Of a stretch of DNA of 33,664 bases, positions 15,724 to 23,143 are shown piece by piece. The DNA lies in assembly GCA_947588875.1 (NCBI GenBank), contig CANPZK010000008.1, forward strand, positions 1 through 33,664, read 5' to 3'. The notes beneath the pieces were generated by a model. That model did not search any database. It worked only from the letters and a program-made list of their open reading frames with translations, and was not told the origin of the DNA. Within the stretch, counting starts at the first letter, position 1. The number at the start of each line of letters is the position of its first letter. Origin of the DNA: an uncultured Clostridia bacterium. Its GTDB lineage: Bacteria > Bacillota > Clostridia > Oscillospirales > Acutalibacteraceae. The translations under genes and the position numbers were made by a program.

Positions 15724-15810
15724 AAGCCTGCGGGAACAGCCGAAAGCGATAAGGCTCTTATCGAATAAGGCTGACTCTACACGCCCGCAGACACTTTGAA
15801 AAAGTGAGGT
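15724..15810 (+). ncRNA. Folded 5' leader of the dockerin genes (candidate cis-regulatory RNA)
   Basis: Outer stem CTGCGGG (15728-15734) / CCCGCAG (15784-15790) encloses a two-part arm: CAGCC (15737-15741) pairs with GGCTG (15769-15773), and inside it CGATAAG-GCT-CTTATCG is a perfect hairpin (15747-15763). The unpaired 3' side of the multiloop is ACTCTACACG. A second hairpin, CACTTT-GAA-AAAGTG (15792-15806), directly abuts the AGG of the ribosome binding site. I could not match it to a known riboswitch class from memory; a simple mRNA-stabilising leader is equally possible. Confidence 0.5.
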
Positions 15811-15819
15811 AAAACAAAA

Positions 15820-16560
15820 ATGAAGCTAAAACGATTGATCTCTGCCGCAATGGCGGCGGCGCTCGGCTGCACCTGTATTCTTTCGGCGGCGGCAGCCGGC
15901 AATTACGAGGGTCGTCCCTCGTACTCGAAAATCCTGAACCTGAAAAGCGGACAAACGGTCACAACCAACATCTACGTCAAAACGGAAACGCCAAAGCCGA
16001 CAAAAATCGCGGGCGTTCAAGTCAACCTCGTGCGCGACGTAAACGCCCTTGATTACAGCGCGCGTGTCAAGGGCATACCGGAGGACGAGCTTTCCTCGGA
16101 GCTTTGCCCGAACTTCCCCGGAATGTTGATAAATCTTCACCCGGAATTAAATCCCGACCATTCTATGTTCAGCCTGATGCTCTCGCCGGACAATAGGTTT
16201 GATTTTTCCAGTCGCACCCTGTTCGCAAGCGTTGAATTTGACGTAAAGAAAAGCGGAGCGACGAACCTCAACGCATATATAGTTTCCTACCCGGAGGACT
16301 CCGACGGTTTCCCGAGTATGCTCCAATACGCCAAGATAGAGCAGGAAATTTTAATCAACGGCTACAAGCTCGGCGACGTCACCGAGGACAACGCTGTCTC
16401 TATCGCCGACGCAATATTGGTTCAAAAGCATATAGTCGGCATAAGCACCTTCGACAGTCTTGAGGAGACCCTCGCGGACGTCGACGGAAACGGCTCGATC
16501 ACTATTGCCGACGCGATAGCCATACAAAAAAATATAGTCGGTCTTTTAAATTTATTATAA
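15820..16560 (+). CDS. Secreted protein with cohesin-like N-terminal region and type I dockerin
   Basis: No enzyme domain is visible. The N-terminus is a signal peptide (MKLKR, hydrophobic stretch, cleavage after SAAAA around residue 26). Residues about 35-165 look like a beta-sandwich of the cohesin/carbohydrate-binding type: SGQTVTTNIYV, KIAGVQVNLVRD, then TLFASVEFDVKKSGATNL. Residues about 185-246 are a type I dockerin with two calcium-loop repeats, DVTEDNAVSIAD and DVDGNGSITIAD, each followed by an amphipathic helix (ILVQKHIVG, IAIQKNIVG). Dockerins attach proteins to cohesins of scaffold proteins. A short protein with a possible cohesin plus a dockerin could be an adaptor, but the cohesin call is from pattern only. 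GAGG precedes the ATG by 10 bases; the next gene starts 16 bases after the stop. Confidence 0.82.
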   Translation: MKLKRLISAAMAAALGCTCILSAAAAGNYEGRPSYSKILNLKSGQTVTTNIYVKTETPKPTKIAGVQVNLVRDVNALDYSARVKGIPEDELSSELCPNFPGMLINLHPELNPDHSMFSLMLSPDNRFDFSSRTLFASVEFDVKKSGATNLNAYIVSYPEDSDGFPSMLQYAKIEQEILINGYKLGDVTEDNAVSIADAILVQKHIVGISTFDSLEETLADVDGNGSITIADAIAIQKNIVGLLNLL

Positions 16561-16576
16561 ATCAGGTGATGCTATT

Positions 16577-17320
16577 ATGAAAAAAAGATTAAAAATGATT
16601 TCGGCAGTCCTTACGGCGGCAATGGCGGTTTCATCGTTCGCCTTTTCGGCGGCGGCAGCCGTTCCGGGGGAAGCGCCGTCAGTAGGCAGCGACCCGAGGA
16701 GCCTTGAAAGGAGCCTGACGGTTACGCTCGACGAGGGAGATGTTCTTGATTTCAGCACCCTGCTTGATTACGACGACGCGCCGGTATGCTCGTTCCAGGT
16801 TGAATTCTATGCGGACGCGGCGGATCTGGAGTTTGTCGGAGATACCGAATTTCCGAGCTTTGAGAGCGTGGACTACCACCAAGCGACTGAGGACGGCAGA
16901 CTTACCCTGAGAGCCTCAAAGCTCACGGCTCTGGACACCATCAACCTGTCAAACAATCCCACGCTGACCACGGCAAAATTCAGAGCGCTCAGGGATTGCA
17001 CAACGACGATAGATTATCTTGTAAAAAGCATTTATGTCACGGTTAAACTGGACGAAAACATAGAGGACATTTCATCGGTGCTCGATTATGTCGCTCTGAG
17101 CGACCGCTTTAAAATAAACGGTCACGGCATAGGCGACGTCAACGGCGACAACGCCGTCACGATTTCCGACGCAATATCAGTTCAAAAGCATATCGTAAGC
17201 ATTCTCAAATTAAGCGGCTCGGAGTTCACCCTTGCGGACGCCGACCGAAACGGCAATATAACGATCTCCGACGCGATACAGATACAAAAATCCATTGTCG
17301 GAATAGCCGACCTCTATTAA
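16577..17320 (+). CDS. Secreted dockerin protein, paralogue-like neighbour
   Basis: Same architecture as the preceding gene: signal peptide (MKKRLK, hydrophobic run, cleavage near SAAAA at about residue 28), a beta-rich middle region of about 140 residues (CSFQVEFYADAADLEFVG; LTTAKFRALRDCTTTIDYLV), and a C-terminal type I dockerin with loops DVNGDNAVTISD and DADRNGNITISD. The middle regions of the two proteins have little visible identity, but the dockerins are close, so their cargo differs while the docking surface is shared. AGGTGA lies 8 bases before the ATG. It is co-transcribed with the upstream gene and ends at a strong terminator. The function of the middle region is unknown. Confidence 0.82.
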   Translation: MKKRLKMISAVLTAAMAVSSFAFSAAAAVPGEAPSVGSDPRSLERSLTVTLDEGDVLDFSTLLDYDDAPVCSFQVEFYADAADLEFVGDTEFPSFESVDYHQATEDGRLTLRASKLTALDTINLSNNPTLTTAKFRALRDCTTTIDYLVKSIYVTVKLDENIEDISSVLDYVALSDRFKINGHGIGDVNGDNAVTISDAISVQKHIVSILKLSGSEFTLADADRNGNITISDAIQIQKSIVGIADLY

Positions 17321-17343
17321 CGGTCATACATTCAGAGCGATAG

Positions 17344-17376
17344 GAGCCGGGCCCAAAGCGGTCCGGCTCTTTTTTT
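17344..17376 (+). terminator. Rho-independent terminator of the dockerin operon
   Basis: GAGCCGGGCC-caaagc-GGTCCGGCTC (10 pairs, one G-T), followed by seven T. Confidence 0.92.
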
Positions 17377-17399
17377 CTTTGCCGGAAACGGGCAAGCTA

Positions 17400-17443
17400 A
17401 AAACAGCGGCTCTACCGAATAATGTCGGTAAAGCCGCTGTTTT
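17400..17443. terminator. Bidirectional terminator, serving the V-ATPase operon on the minus strand
   Basis: AAAACAGCGGCT-C-TACCGA pairs with TCGGTA-A-AGCCGCTGTTTT around a 6-base loop. A run of A upstream and T downstream makes it work on both strands. It lies 48 bases after the atpD stop. Confidence 0.88.
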
Positions 17444-17490
17444 AAAATCTAAATTTATTCATAGGGAAAAGCCCAATACGCAGTCTATCC

Positions 17491-18126
17491 TCACTCCTGC
17501 TTAGAGGATTTTTGCTTCTTTATGACCTTGAGCCGAGAGAACTCCTCCCTCTCCTTTTCCTCGAGCGCGTCGGTAATAAACTTTACCGCCTCCTCGAATC
17601 TCGGTATCATTATATTCTTCAGGGCGTTTGCGCGCTTTTGCGTCTTCTTTATCGAATCGGCAAGGCGATACACGCTGTTTTCAACCTCGGCAAGCTCCGT
17701 CGTGAAAACCTTTACCTCGTTGAATTTTACATACGCGTCGTCAAGCGGCGAGGTCGTGTCGAAAAGCCCGTAATGAAGCTCCGGCTTTTCATCGCCCCGA
17801 ATGGAAACTATCGGTATCTCAACGCCCATTACGCTCCTGTAAGACAGCTTCAGGCTGTCCTCTATCGGAACGCTCTGCGAGATCTCCGAGCAGAAGCCGG
17901 AGAGTATATTAGCCCTTTGCAGGGAAAAATACGCCTCGCTGTAAGCGTTGTCTATCTTGTTCTGTATTTCGTTCGCCCTGTCTATCAGGGTCATCATCTC
18001 ACGAATGAGAATATTGCGTTTTTTGTCGAGCAGCTCATACCCCATCTTTGCAAGAGCGAGGGTCTTTTTTGTGCTCATTAAATTGCCCTTTGTCGCCGTA
18101 ATCTGTGCAGGCACAATATTCACCAC
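17491..18126 (-). CDS. atpD: V-type ATPase subunit D (central stalk)
   Basis: Central rotor shaft linking the A3B3 head to the membrane ring. The 211 residues are mostly helical and predicted to form the long coiled coil. The N-terminal NIVPAQITATKGNLMSTKKTLALAKMGYELL is the family signature (Pxx-x-L-x6-L...A-x-x-G-x-x-L-L-x-x-K), followed by DKKRNILIREM. The start is one of two adjacent GTG codons (18126 or 18123), overlapping an AAGGTG; the exact one is not decided. It is the last gene of the operon and ends 48 bases before a terminator. The C-terminal tail is lysine-rich (KVIKKQKSSKQE). Confidence 0.93.
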   Translation of the reverse strand: MVNIVPAQITATKGNLMSTKKTLALAKMGYELLDKKRNILIREMMTLIDRANEIQNKIDNAYSEAYFSLQRANILSGFCSEISQSVPIEDSLKLSYRSVMGVEIPIVSIRGDEKPELHYGLFDTTSPLDDAYVKFNEVKVFTTELAEVENSVYRLADSIKKTQKRANALKNIMIPRFEEAVKFITDALEEKEREEFSRLKVIKKQKSSKQE

Positions 18127-18148
18127 CTTAGCTCAGAATATCAAAGGT

Positions 18149-19549
18149 TTATTTTATATCAAAGTCCTCCGGCGAGGTTTCCTTATAGTACTTTTCAAGC
18201 ACTGCGTCGTCAACGCGGTCAAGCTCAGCCCTCGGCAGCGTGCCGAGCAGCTTCCAGCCGAGGTCAAGGCTCTCTTCAATGGTGCGGTTCGTTGAAAAGC
18301 CCTGATTCACAAAGTGCGCCTCAAACAGCTTTCCGAACTGCATATACTTTTTGTCCGTCGGGGAAAGCTCCTCCTCGCCGATAACAGAAGCGAGGCTTCT
18401 CGCGTCGTTCACCTTGGCTACGGAGGCGAAAAGCTGGTTTTGCAGAGCCGGGTGGTCCGCCCTTGTAAAGCCCTCGCCTATGCCGTCCTTCATCAAACGC
18501 GAAAGCGACGGCAGAACGGACACCGGCGGATAAAGCCCCTGCCCTTGGAGCGCCCTGTCCAAAACTATCTGTCCCTCCGTTATATATCCGGTAAGGTCGG
18601 GTATAGGGTGAGTAATATCGTCGTTCGGCATTGTAAGTATCGGTATCTGCGTTACAGAGCCGGTCGAGCCTTTTACCATTCCGGCGCGCTCGTAAAGCGA
18701 GGCGAGGTCGGAATACAGATAGCCCGGGTAGCCCTTTCTTCCGGGAATCTCTCCCTTTGATGAGCTGAACTCGCGCAGAGCCTCGGCGTATGAGGTTATA
18801 TCTGTCATAATTACCAAAACGTGCATATTCAAATCAAAGGCGAGGTATTCCGCCGCCGTCAGCGCGCACCTCGGCGTGAGCGTTCTCTCGATTATCGGGT
18901 CGTTTGAAAGATTTAAGAACATAACGACCCTCTGGAGCACTCCGCTCTCCTCAAAGCTCTTGCGGAAGTAGTCGGCAACGTCGTTCTTTACGCCCATTGC
19001 GGCAAAGACGATGCAAAATCCCTGACCCGCCTCGTCGGCTATTTTCGCTTGGCGCACTATCTGCACGGCAAGCTCGTTGTGGCTCATTCCCGAGCCGGAA
19101 AAAATCGGCAGCTTCTGCCCTCTTATGAGCGTCATAAGCGTGTCTATCGTTGAAATGCCCGTGTTGATATAGTTCTGAGGATAAACTCGCGACACCGGGT
19201 TTATCGGCGTGCCGTTGACGTCCGCCGTCTTTTCGGGGAAAATCTCTCCGAGGCCGTCAAGCGGTCTGCCCACTCCGTCGAACACTCTGCCGATTATCTC
19301 GGGCGAGAGCGAGATCTCCATCGGGTGGCCGGTCAGCCTTGTCCTTGTGTTCTCAAGCGACAGTCCTCTCGTGCCCTCAAACACCTGAACGACTATCCTG
19401 TCGCCCTCCATCTGCACGACTCTGCCCTGCCGCCTTGTGCCGTTGTCAAGCCTGATCTCAACTATTTCGTCAAAGGACGCGCCCTTTACGCCGTCGATAA
19501 CTATAAGAGAGCCGTTGATCTCCTTAACGCCAACATAATCTATTATCAA
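18149..19549 (-). CDS. atpB: V-type ATPase subunit B (non-catalytic)
   Basis: Non-catalytic nucleotide-binding-fold subunit of the A3B3 head, 466 residues. It starts with [20 protein letters not shown], the beta-barrel domain. As usual for B, the P-loop position is altered ([15 protein letters not shown] instead of GxGKT). Family motifs [22 protein letters not shown] and [21 protein letters not shown] are intact. The TTG start at 19549 is preceded by AGAAGGT at 7-8 bases. Order E-A-B-D is the conserved one. Confidence 0.97.
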   Translation of the reverse strand: MIIDYVGVKEINGSLIVIDGVKGASFDEIVEIRLDNGTRRQGRVVQMEGDRIVVQVFEGTRGLSLENTRTRLTGHPMEISLSPEIIGRVFDGVGRPLDGLGEIFPEKTADVNGTPINPVSRVYPQNYINTGISTIDTLMTLIRGQKLPIFSGSGMSHNELAVQIVRQAKIADEAGQGFCIVFAAMGVKNDVADYFRKSFEESGVLQRVVMFLNLSNDPIIERTLTPRCALTAAEYLAFDLNMHVLVIMTDITSYAEALREFSSSKGEIPGRKGYPGYLYSDLASLYERAGMVKGSTGSVTQIPILTMPNDDITHPIPDLTGYITEGQIVLDRALQGQGLYPPVSVLPSLSRLMKDGIGEGFTRADHPALQNQLFASVAKVNDARSLASVIGEEELSPTDKKYMQFGKLFEAHFVNQGFSTNRTIEESLDLGWKLLGTLPRAELDRVDDAVLEKYYKETSPEDFDIK

Positions 19550-19597
19550 TTAAATTACCTTCTTTCTCTCTGTTCGTCGGCTATTCGCCGCCGATTA

Positions 19598-21361
19598 TCA
19601 GCCGTGGGCAATAGCCTCGAGCTTTTCCCTGATCTCGTTTCTGTAATCCTCAAACATTTCCGGCTTGCTGTTCGGAATATCGTATTTCATCTTTGTCAGC
19701 TTGTCGAAAAGGCCTGTTTCGAGTATCCTCGATATGGGGATTCCGGCGTTTACAAGGTGCTTTGCCCTCTTGTTAAGGTAAAGTATGGTTTTCATCATCT
19801 GCTTTTGCTTTTCAAGCGGAACGTATGTATCGTCGGCGTGGAAGGCGTTCTGCTGTAAAAAGCCCACTCGGATAATGCGGCATATCTCGATAACGAGCTT
19901 CTGGTCGTCCGGCAGAACGTCGGAGCCGATGAGCTTTACTATCTCCATAAGCGAGCTTTCCTCCTGGAGCAGCGCGCTTATTCTCCTGCGGTATTTTATG
20001 AAGTCCTCTCCCGCGTTTTCGGCAAACCACGGGTCGAGGTCGCTGAAATATTCGCTGTAACTCGACAGCCAGTTTATGGCGGGATAATGTCTTGAATAGG
20101 CGAGGTCCTTGTCGAGCGCCCAGAAGCAGCGGATAAATCGCTTTGTATTCTGAGTTACCGGCTCGCTCATATCTCCGCCCTGAGGCGAAACCGCGCCTAT
20201 CATCGTGACAGAGCCGCGAGCGCCGCAGAGCGTGTCGGCTATGCAGGCTCTCTCGTAAAACTCGGAAAGCCTTGACGGCAGATAAGCGGGGAAGCCCTCC
20301 TCGGCGGGCATCTCCTCAAGACGGCCGCTTATTTCGCGCAGAGCCTCCGCCCAGCGCGAGGTCGAGTCCGCCATTATCGCGCAGTTGTAGCCCATATCTC
20401 TGTAATACTCCGCGAGCGTAACGCCCGTGTATATCGACGCCTCGCGCGCCGCGACCGGCATATTTGAGGTGTTGGCTATCAGCACCGTCCTGTCGGTCAT
20501 CGGGCGGTTCGACTTAGGGTCTATAAGCTCGGAAAACTCCTGCAAAACCTGGCTCATCTCGTTGCCGCGCTCGCCGCAGCCGACATATATTATGATATCC
20601 GCGTCGCACCACTTGGCAAGCTGGTGCTGCGTCATTGTTTTTCCCGTACCGAAGCCGCCCGGTATCGCCGCCGTGCCGCCCTTTGCTATCGGGAACAGCG
20701 TGTCTATTACCCTCTGACCCGTTATGAGCGGAACTGACGCAGAGAGTCTGTTCTTTACCGGGCGCGGAGTTCTTATCGGCCACTTTTGGCAGAGCGTCAG
20801 CTTTATCTCCTCGCCCTTTTCGTCCCTCAGCGTTGCGACTGTATCGTTGAGCGTGTACTCGCCGTCCGGCATAACGCTTGTGACCTCGCACTCGCCTACA
20901 AGCGGCGGGACGAGCAGCCTGTGCTCTATTATCGGCGTTTCGGGCAGCGTCGCGTAGATTTGTCCGCCGCTGAGCTTATCGCCGACCTTGACCTTCATTG
21001 TAACGCTCCACTTTTTATCCGGGTCGAGCGAGGGAACGCTTGCGCCCCTTGAGATAAACGCGCCGGACTTCTTCTCTATCTCCGACAGCGGTCTTTCTAT
21101 TCCGTCGAATATGTTATCTATAATTCCCGGTCCGAGCGTTACGTTCATCGGAGCGCCCGTGCCGACTATCGGGTCGCCGGGCTTCAGTCCCGACGTTTCC
21201 TCGTACACCTGAACGGTGGTCGCCTTGTCTGTGACGCCTATTATCTCGCCGACAAGCCTTTGCTCACCGACATAGACCATCTCCATCATAGAAAAATCCC
21301 TGGCGTTTTTTACGGTTACAACAGGTCCGTTGACGCCGTAAATTACATTTTGATTCGCCAT
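19598..21361 (-). CDS. atpA: V-type ATPase subunit A (catalytic)
   Basis: Catalytic subunit that hydrolyses or makes ATP. The P-loop GGFGTGKT is at 235-242, the bulge region that distinguishes A from F-type beta is present (residues about 120-190), and [25 protein letters not shown] gives the arginine/Walker B region. The start is the ATG at 21361 ([15 protein letters not shown]), with GGAGGAG 10 bases upstream. The frame stays open further upstream but those 28 residues lack homologous character. The length is 587 residues, as in the family. Confidence 0.97.
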   Translation of the reverse strand: MANQNVIYGVNGPVVTVKNARDFSMMEMVYVGEQRLVGEIIGVTDKATTVQVYEETSGLKPGDPIVGTGAPMNVTLGPGIIDNIFDGIERPLSEIEKKSGAFISRGASVPSLDPDKKWSVTMKVKVGDKLSGGQIYATLPETPIIEHRLLVPPLVGECEVTSVMPDGEYTLNDTVATLRDEKGEEIKLTLCQKWPIRTPRPVKNRLSASVPLITGQRVIDTLFPIAKGGTAAIPGGFGTGKTMTQHQLAKWCDADIIIYVGCGERGNEMSQVLQEFSELIDPKSNRPMTDRTVLIANTSNMPVAAREASIYTGVTLAEYYRDMGYNCAIMADSTSRWAEALREISGRLEEMPAEEGFPAYLPSRLSEFYERACIADTLCGARGSVTMIGAVSPQGGDMSEPVTQNTKRFIRCFWALDKDLAYSRHYPAINWLSSYSEYFSDLDPWFAENAGEDFIKYRRRISALLQEESSLMEIVKLIGSDVLPDDQKLVIEICRIIRVGFLQQNAFHADDTYVPLEKQKQMMKTILYLNKRAKHLVNAGIPISRILETGLFDKLTKMKYDIPNSKPEMFEDYRNEIREKLEAIAHG

Positions 21362-21411
21362 AAAATACCATCTCCTCCGGTACATCGAATTTTGTTCGCG
21401 GTGAACAATGC

Positions 21412-22002
21412 TTAAACCTTCAGCTTGGAGTTTTTCAGGAACCACTCTCTGCGATTCTCGAGCTTTGTATCGAGAGTGAAGTCAACGACAATGCCCTTTT
21501 TCGCGCACTGCGCCTTGAACCCTCCGACAGCTATATCCGAAGCGGTCTTTACGCTGCAATTTTGTCCGAGTATTTCCTTGATCTCAGCGCTCAGCGGCAT
21601 ATCGTCGCTTTTTATATATACCGTTATTTCATCTCCGCCAAAATAGCCGGCAGCCTCTGCGGCGTTCTTCTTCATCGCGTCCTTATACTGCTCGGTTTTG
21701 CTGTATTCCAAGAGCTTTTTTGTCGCCTTCGCGAACACCTCTTCGACCATCTCCTCGCGCCGTTTATACAGCGCCTGCCTGCCCTCGTCCTCTTTTTTGG
21801 CAAGCTCTCTCGTTATCCCCGCGCGCATGGTCGCCATTTCTCTCTGTATCAGCGCGTGGGCGTCCCTTATGCCCTCGTCCTCGGCTTTTTTCAGTTCCTC
21901 CGCCTTAAATCTCTCTACCTCGGAGCGAATCATATGCTTTTGCTCGTCGGCGTATTTCTGTATTGCATTTAAAAAGTTACCTGTCTTTTTGTCAGGCGAC
22001 AT
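21412..22002 (-). CDS. atpE: V-type ATPase subunit E (peripheral stalk)
   Basis: Stator subunit that pairs with the G/H subunit. The N-terminal half (about 1-90) is a charged helix rich in Glu, Lys and Arg (KAEELKKAEDEGIRDAHALI), the C-terminal half is globular (DEITVYIKSDD, VGGFKAQCAKKGIVVDFTLDTKLENRRE), as in E subunits. I start at ATG 22002 (MSPDKKTGN), with GGAGAGG 9 bases before; the open frame upstream is not coding. 196 residues. A family-1 repeat element occupies most of the 309-base gap to atpF, unusual inside this operon. Confidence 0.92.
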   Translation of the reverse strand: MSPDKKTGNFLNAIQKYADEQKHMIRSEVERFKAEELKKAEDEGIRDAHALIQREMATMRAGITRELAKKEDEGRQALYKRREEMVEEVFAKATKKLLEYSKTEQYKDAMKKNAAEAAGYFGGDEITVYIKSDDMPLSAEIKEILGQNCSVKTASDIAVGGFKAQCAKKGIVVDFTLDTKLENRREWFLKNSKLKV

Positions 22003-22111
22003 AATAACCATCCTCTCCGAAGAGTGTAGTTTTTGCGCGCTCCGCACAAATCTGCGGCGCGCGGATATCAGGGGGATCGCTCTCCCTTACAGCGATAATT
22101 TTCGCCAACGC

Positions 22112-22254
22112 TTCGGGCGGCGACCGCTTCCCGCGCCCCTGCGGGGGCGCGGGAAGCAAAACGCGGCGGCGCAGGGTAATCCTTAAGCGTGCGACGCAAG
22201 CCGCCGCGCCGCGTTTTGGCGCGCTGCCGCAGGCAGCGAGGGTCGCCGCCCGAA
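22112..22254. repeat. Family-1 nested inverted-repeat element, copy 3, inside the ATPase operon
   Basis: Arms TTCGGGCGGCGACC / GGTCGCCGCCCGAA, extended by CGC/GCG to 17 bp with at most one mismatch. Hairpin A is GCTTCCCGCGCCCC-tgc-GGGGGCGCGGGAAGC (with one unpaired G), the central stem is AAAACGCGGCG / CGCCGCGTTTT, and hairpin B is CGCTGCC-gca-GGCAGCG. It lies between atpF and atpE. Judged by the loop motif CCCTGC it is inverted relative to copies 1, 2 and 4. Confidence 0.88.
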
Positions 22255-22311
22255 GCGGAACCTCGCGATTGGTCGTCGGGGGACATAGGCGCGTTATTCA
22301 AAACGCCCGCG

Positions 22312-22620
22312 TCAGAGCTTTACGCCTATTGCCTCCTGAACGTACCTCGTTATGGAATCCTTTGTTCTTCCGTTTCCGTGACGGTCGGGGATCTCGACTA
22401 TCAGCGGCCTCTGCCTGTTGAGCTTTAAATCGTAGACAAGCTCCGGACAAAGAGATACAAGCCGCTCGGTCATAAGGATAACCGCCACGTCCTCCATCTC
22501 CATAGCCTCGGAAAGCGCCTTGCGCACCTCGCTGTCCTCGTGGATAACCACCCCGTCGATCCCCGCGAGCCGCATACCTATCTGTGTGTCAACATTGTCG
22601 CTTATCAAGTAAAAACGCAT
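22312..22620 (-). CDS. atpF: V-type ATPase subunit F
   Basis: Small central-stalk subunit, 102 residues, with the family opening FYLISDNVDTQIGMRLAGIDG, the switch region EDVAVILMTERL and the proline-rich PLIVEIPDRHG. AGGTGAGAAG leads into the ATG. It follows atpK by 44 bases; the repeat element separates it from atpE. Confidence 0.95.
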   Translation of the reverse strand: MRFYLISDNVDTQIGMRLAGIDGVVIHEDSEVRKALSEAMEMEDVAVILMTERLVSLCPELVYDLKLNRQRPLIVEIPDRHGNGRTKDSITRYVQEAIGVKL

Positions 22621-22664
22621 CTTCTCACCTAATCCTTCGTCTGTGCGTTTTATGTATTCTTTAA

Positions 22665-23084
22665 TTATGAGAAGAGAATGAGGATTGAAATAAGAACGCC
22701 GTAGATCGCGATACCTTCCGCAAGAGCGACGAAGATGAGCGATTTACCAAACGCCTTCGGATCCTCCGACGTAGCCCCGATAGCAGCCGGAGCCGCGCCG
22801 CAAACCGCTATGCCGCCGCCTATGCCGGAAAGTCCCGTAACAAGGCCCGCGCCTATGTACTGGAGTCCCTTTGAGGACGCGTCCGCTGCCGCTGCGGTAT
22901 CAGTTCCGGCGGCGGAGGCTACGATAGGACAAGCCACGCAAAGCACCATCATTGCGGCGAACGAGATTATCTGTCTGAGCACGGCGCTCTTTCTGCTGCG
23001 GCGGCCGCGAGCCACCGAGCGATACGACAGTGTCATTGAAACGAGCAAGAAAAGTACAGGTAAAGTTAAAAGTATGATTTGCAT
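22665..23084 (-). CDS. atpK: V-type ATPase proteolipid subunit K
   Basis: Ion-carrying ring subunit in the membrane. The C-terminal 70 residues are a c-type hairpin: glycine-rich GAGLVTGLSGIGGGIAV, loop ATSEDPKAFGKS, and a second helix with the ion-binding Glu123 in VALAEGIAIYG. The N-terminal 60 residues are two more hydrophobic segments separated by a very basic stretch (RGRRSRKS), ending in CPIVASAAG, and carry no ion-binding carboxylate. So it has four hydrophobic segments but only one recognisable c-hairpin, unlike the duplicated 16-kDa NtpK. AGGAGG lies 8 bases before the ATG. Na+ or H+ specificity is not decidable by eye. Confidence 0.93.
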   Translation of the reverse strand: MQIILLTLPVLFLLVSMTLSYRSVARGRRSRKSAVLRQIISFAAMMVLCVACPIVASAAGTDTAAAADASSKGLQYIGAGLVTGLSGIGGGIAVCGAAPAAIGATSEDPKAFGKSLIFVALAEGIAIYGVLISILILFS

Positions 23085-23143
23085 AATAAATTCCTCCTGA
23101 ATGATAAATATATTATCCCCGCAAGTGCGGAGCTTTTGACATA

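Noticed and set aside
15728-15790. Assignment of the dockerin leader to a known riboswitch (fluoride, c-di-GMP, preQ1)
   Set aside because: Single short matches such as GGCTGA...CTAC were seen, but the conserved cores of these classes are not present.
15233-15799. Long open frame of 188 codons, and overlapping frames over repeat copy 2
   Set aside because: GC-rich palindromic sequence gives open frames in several frames; the translation is low-complexity Arg/Pro/Ala and runs through promoters of both neighbours.
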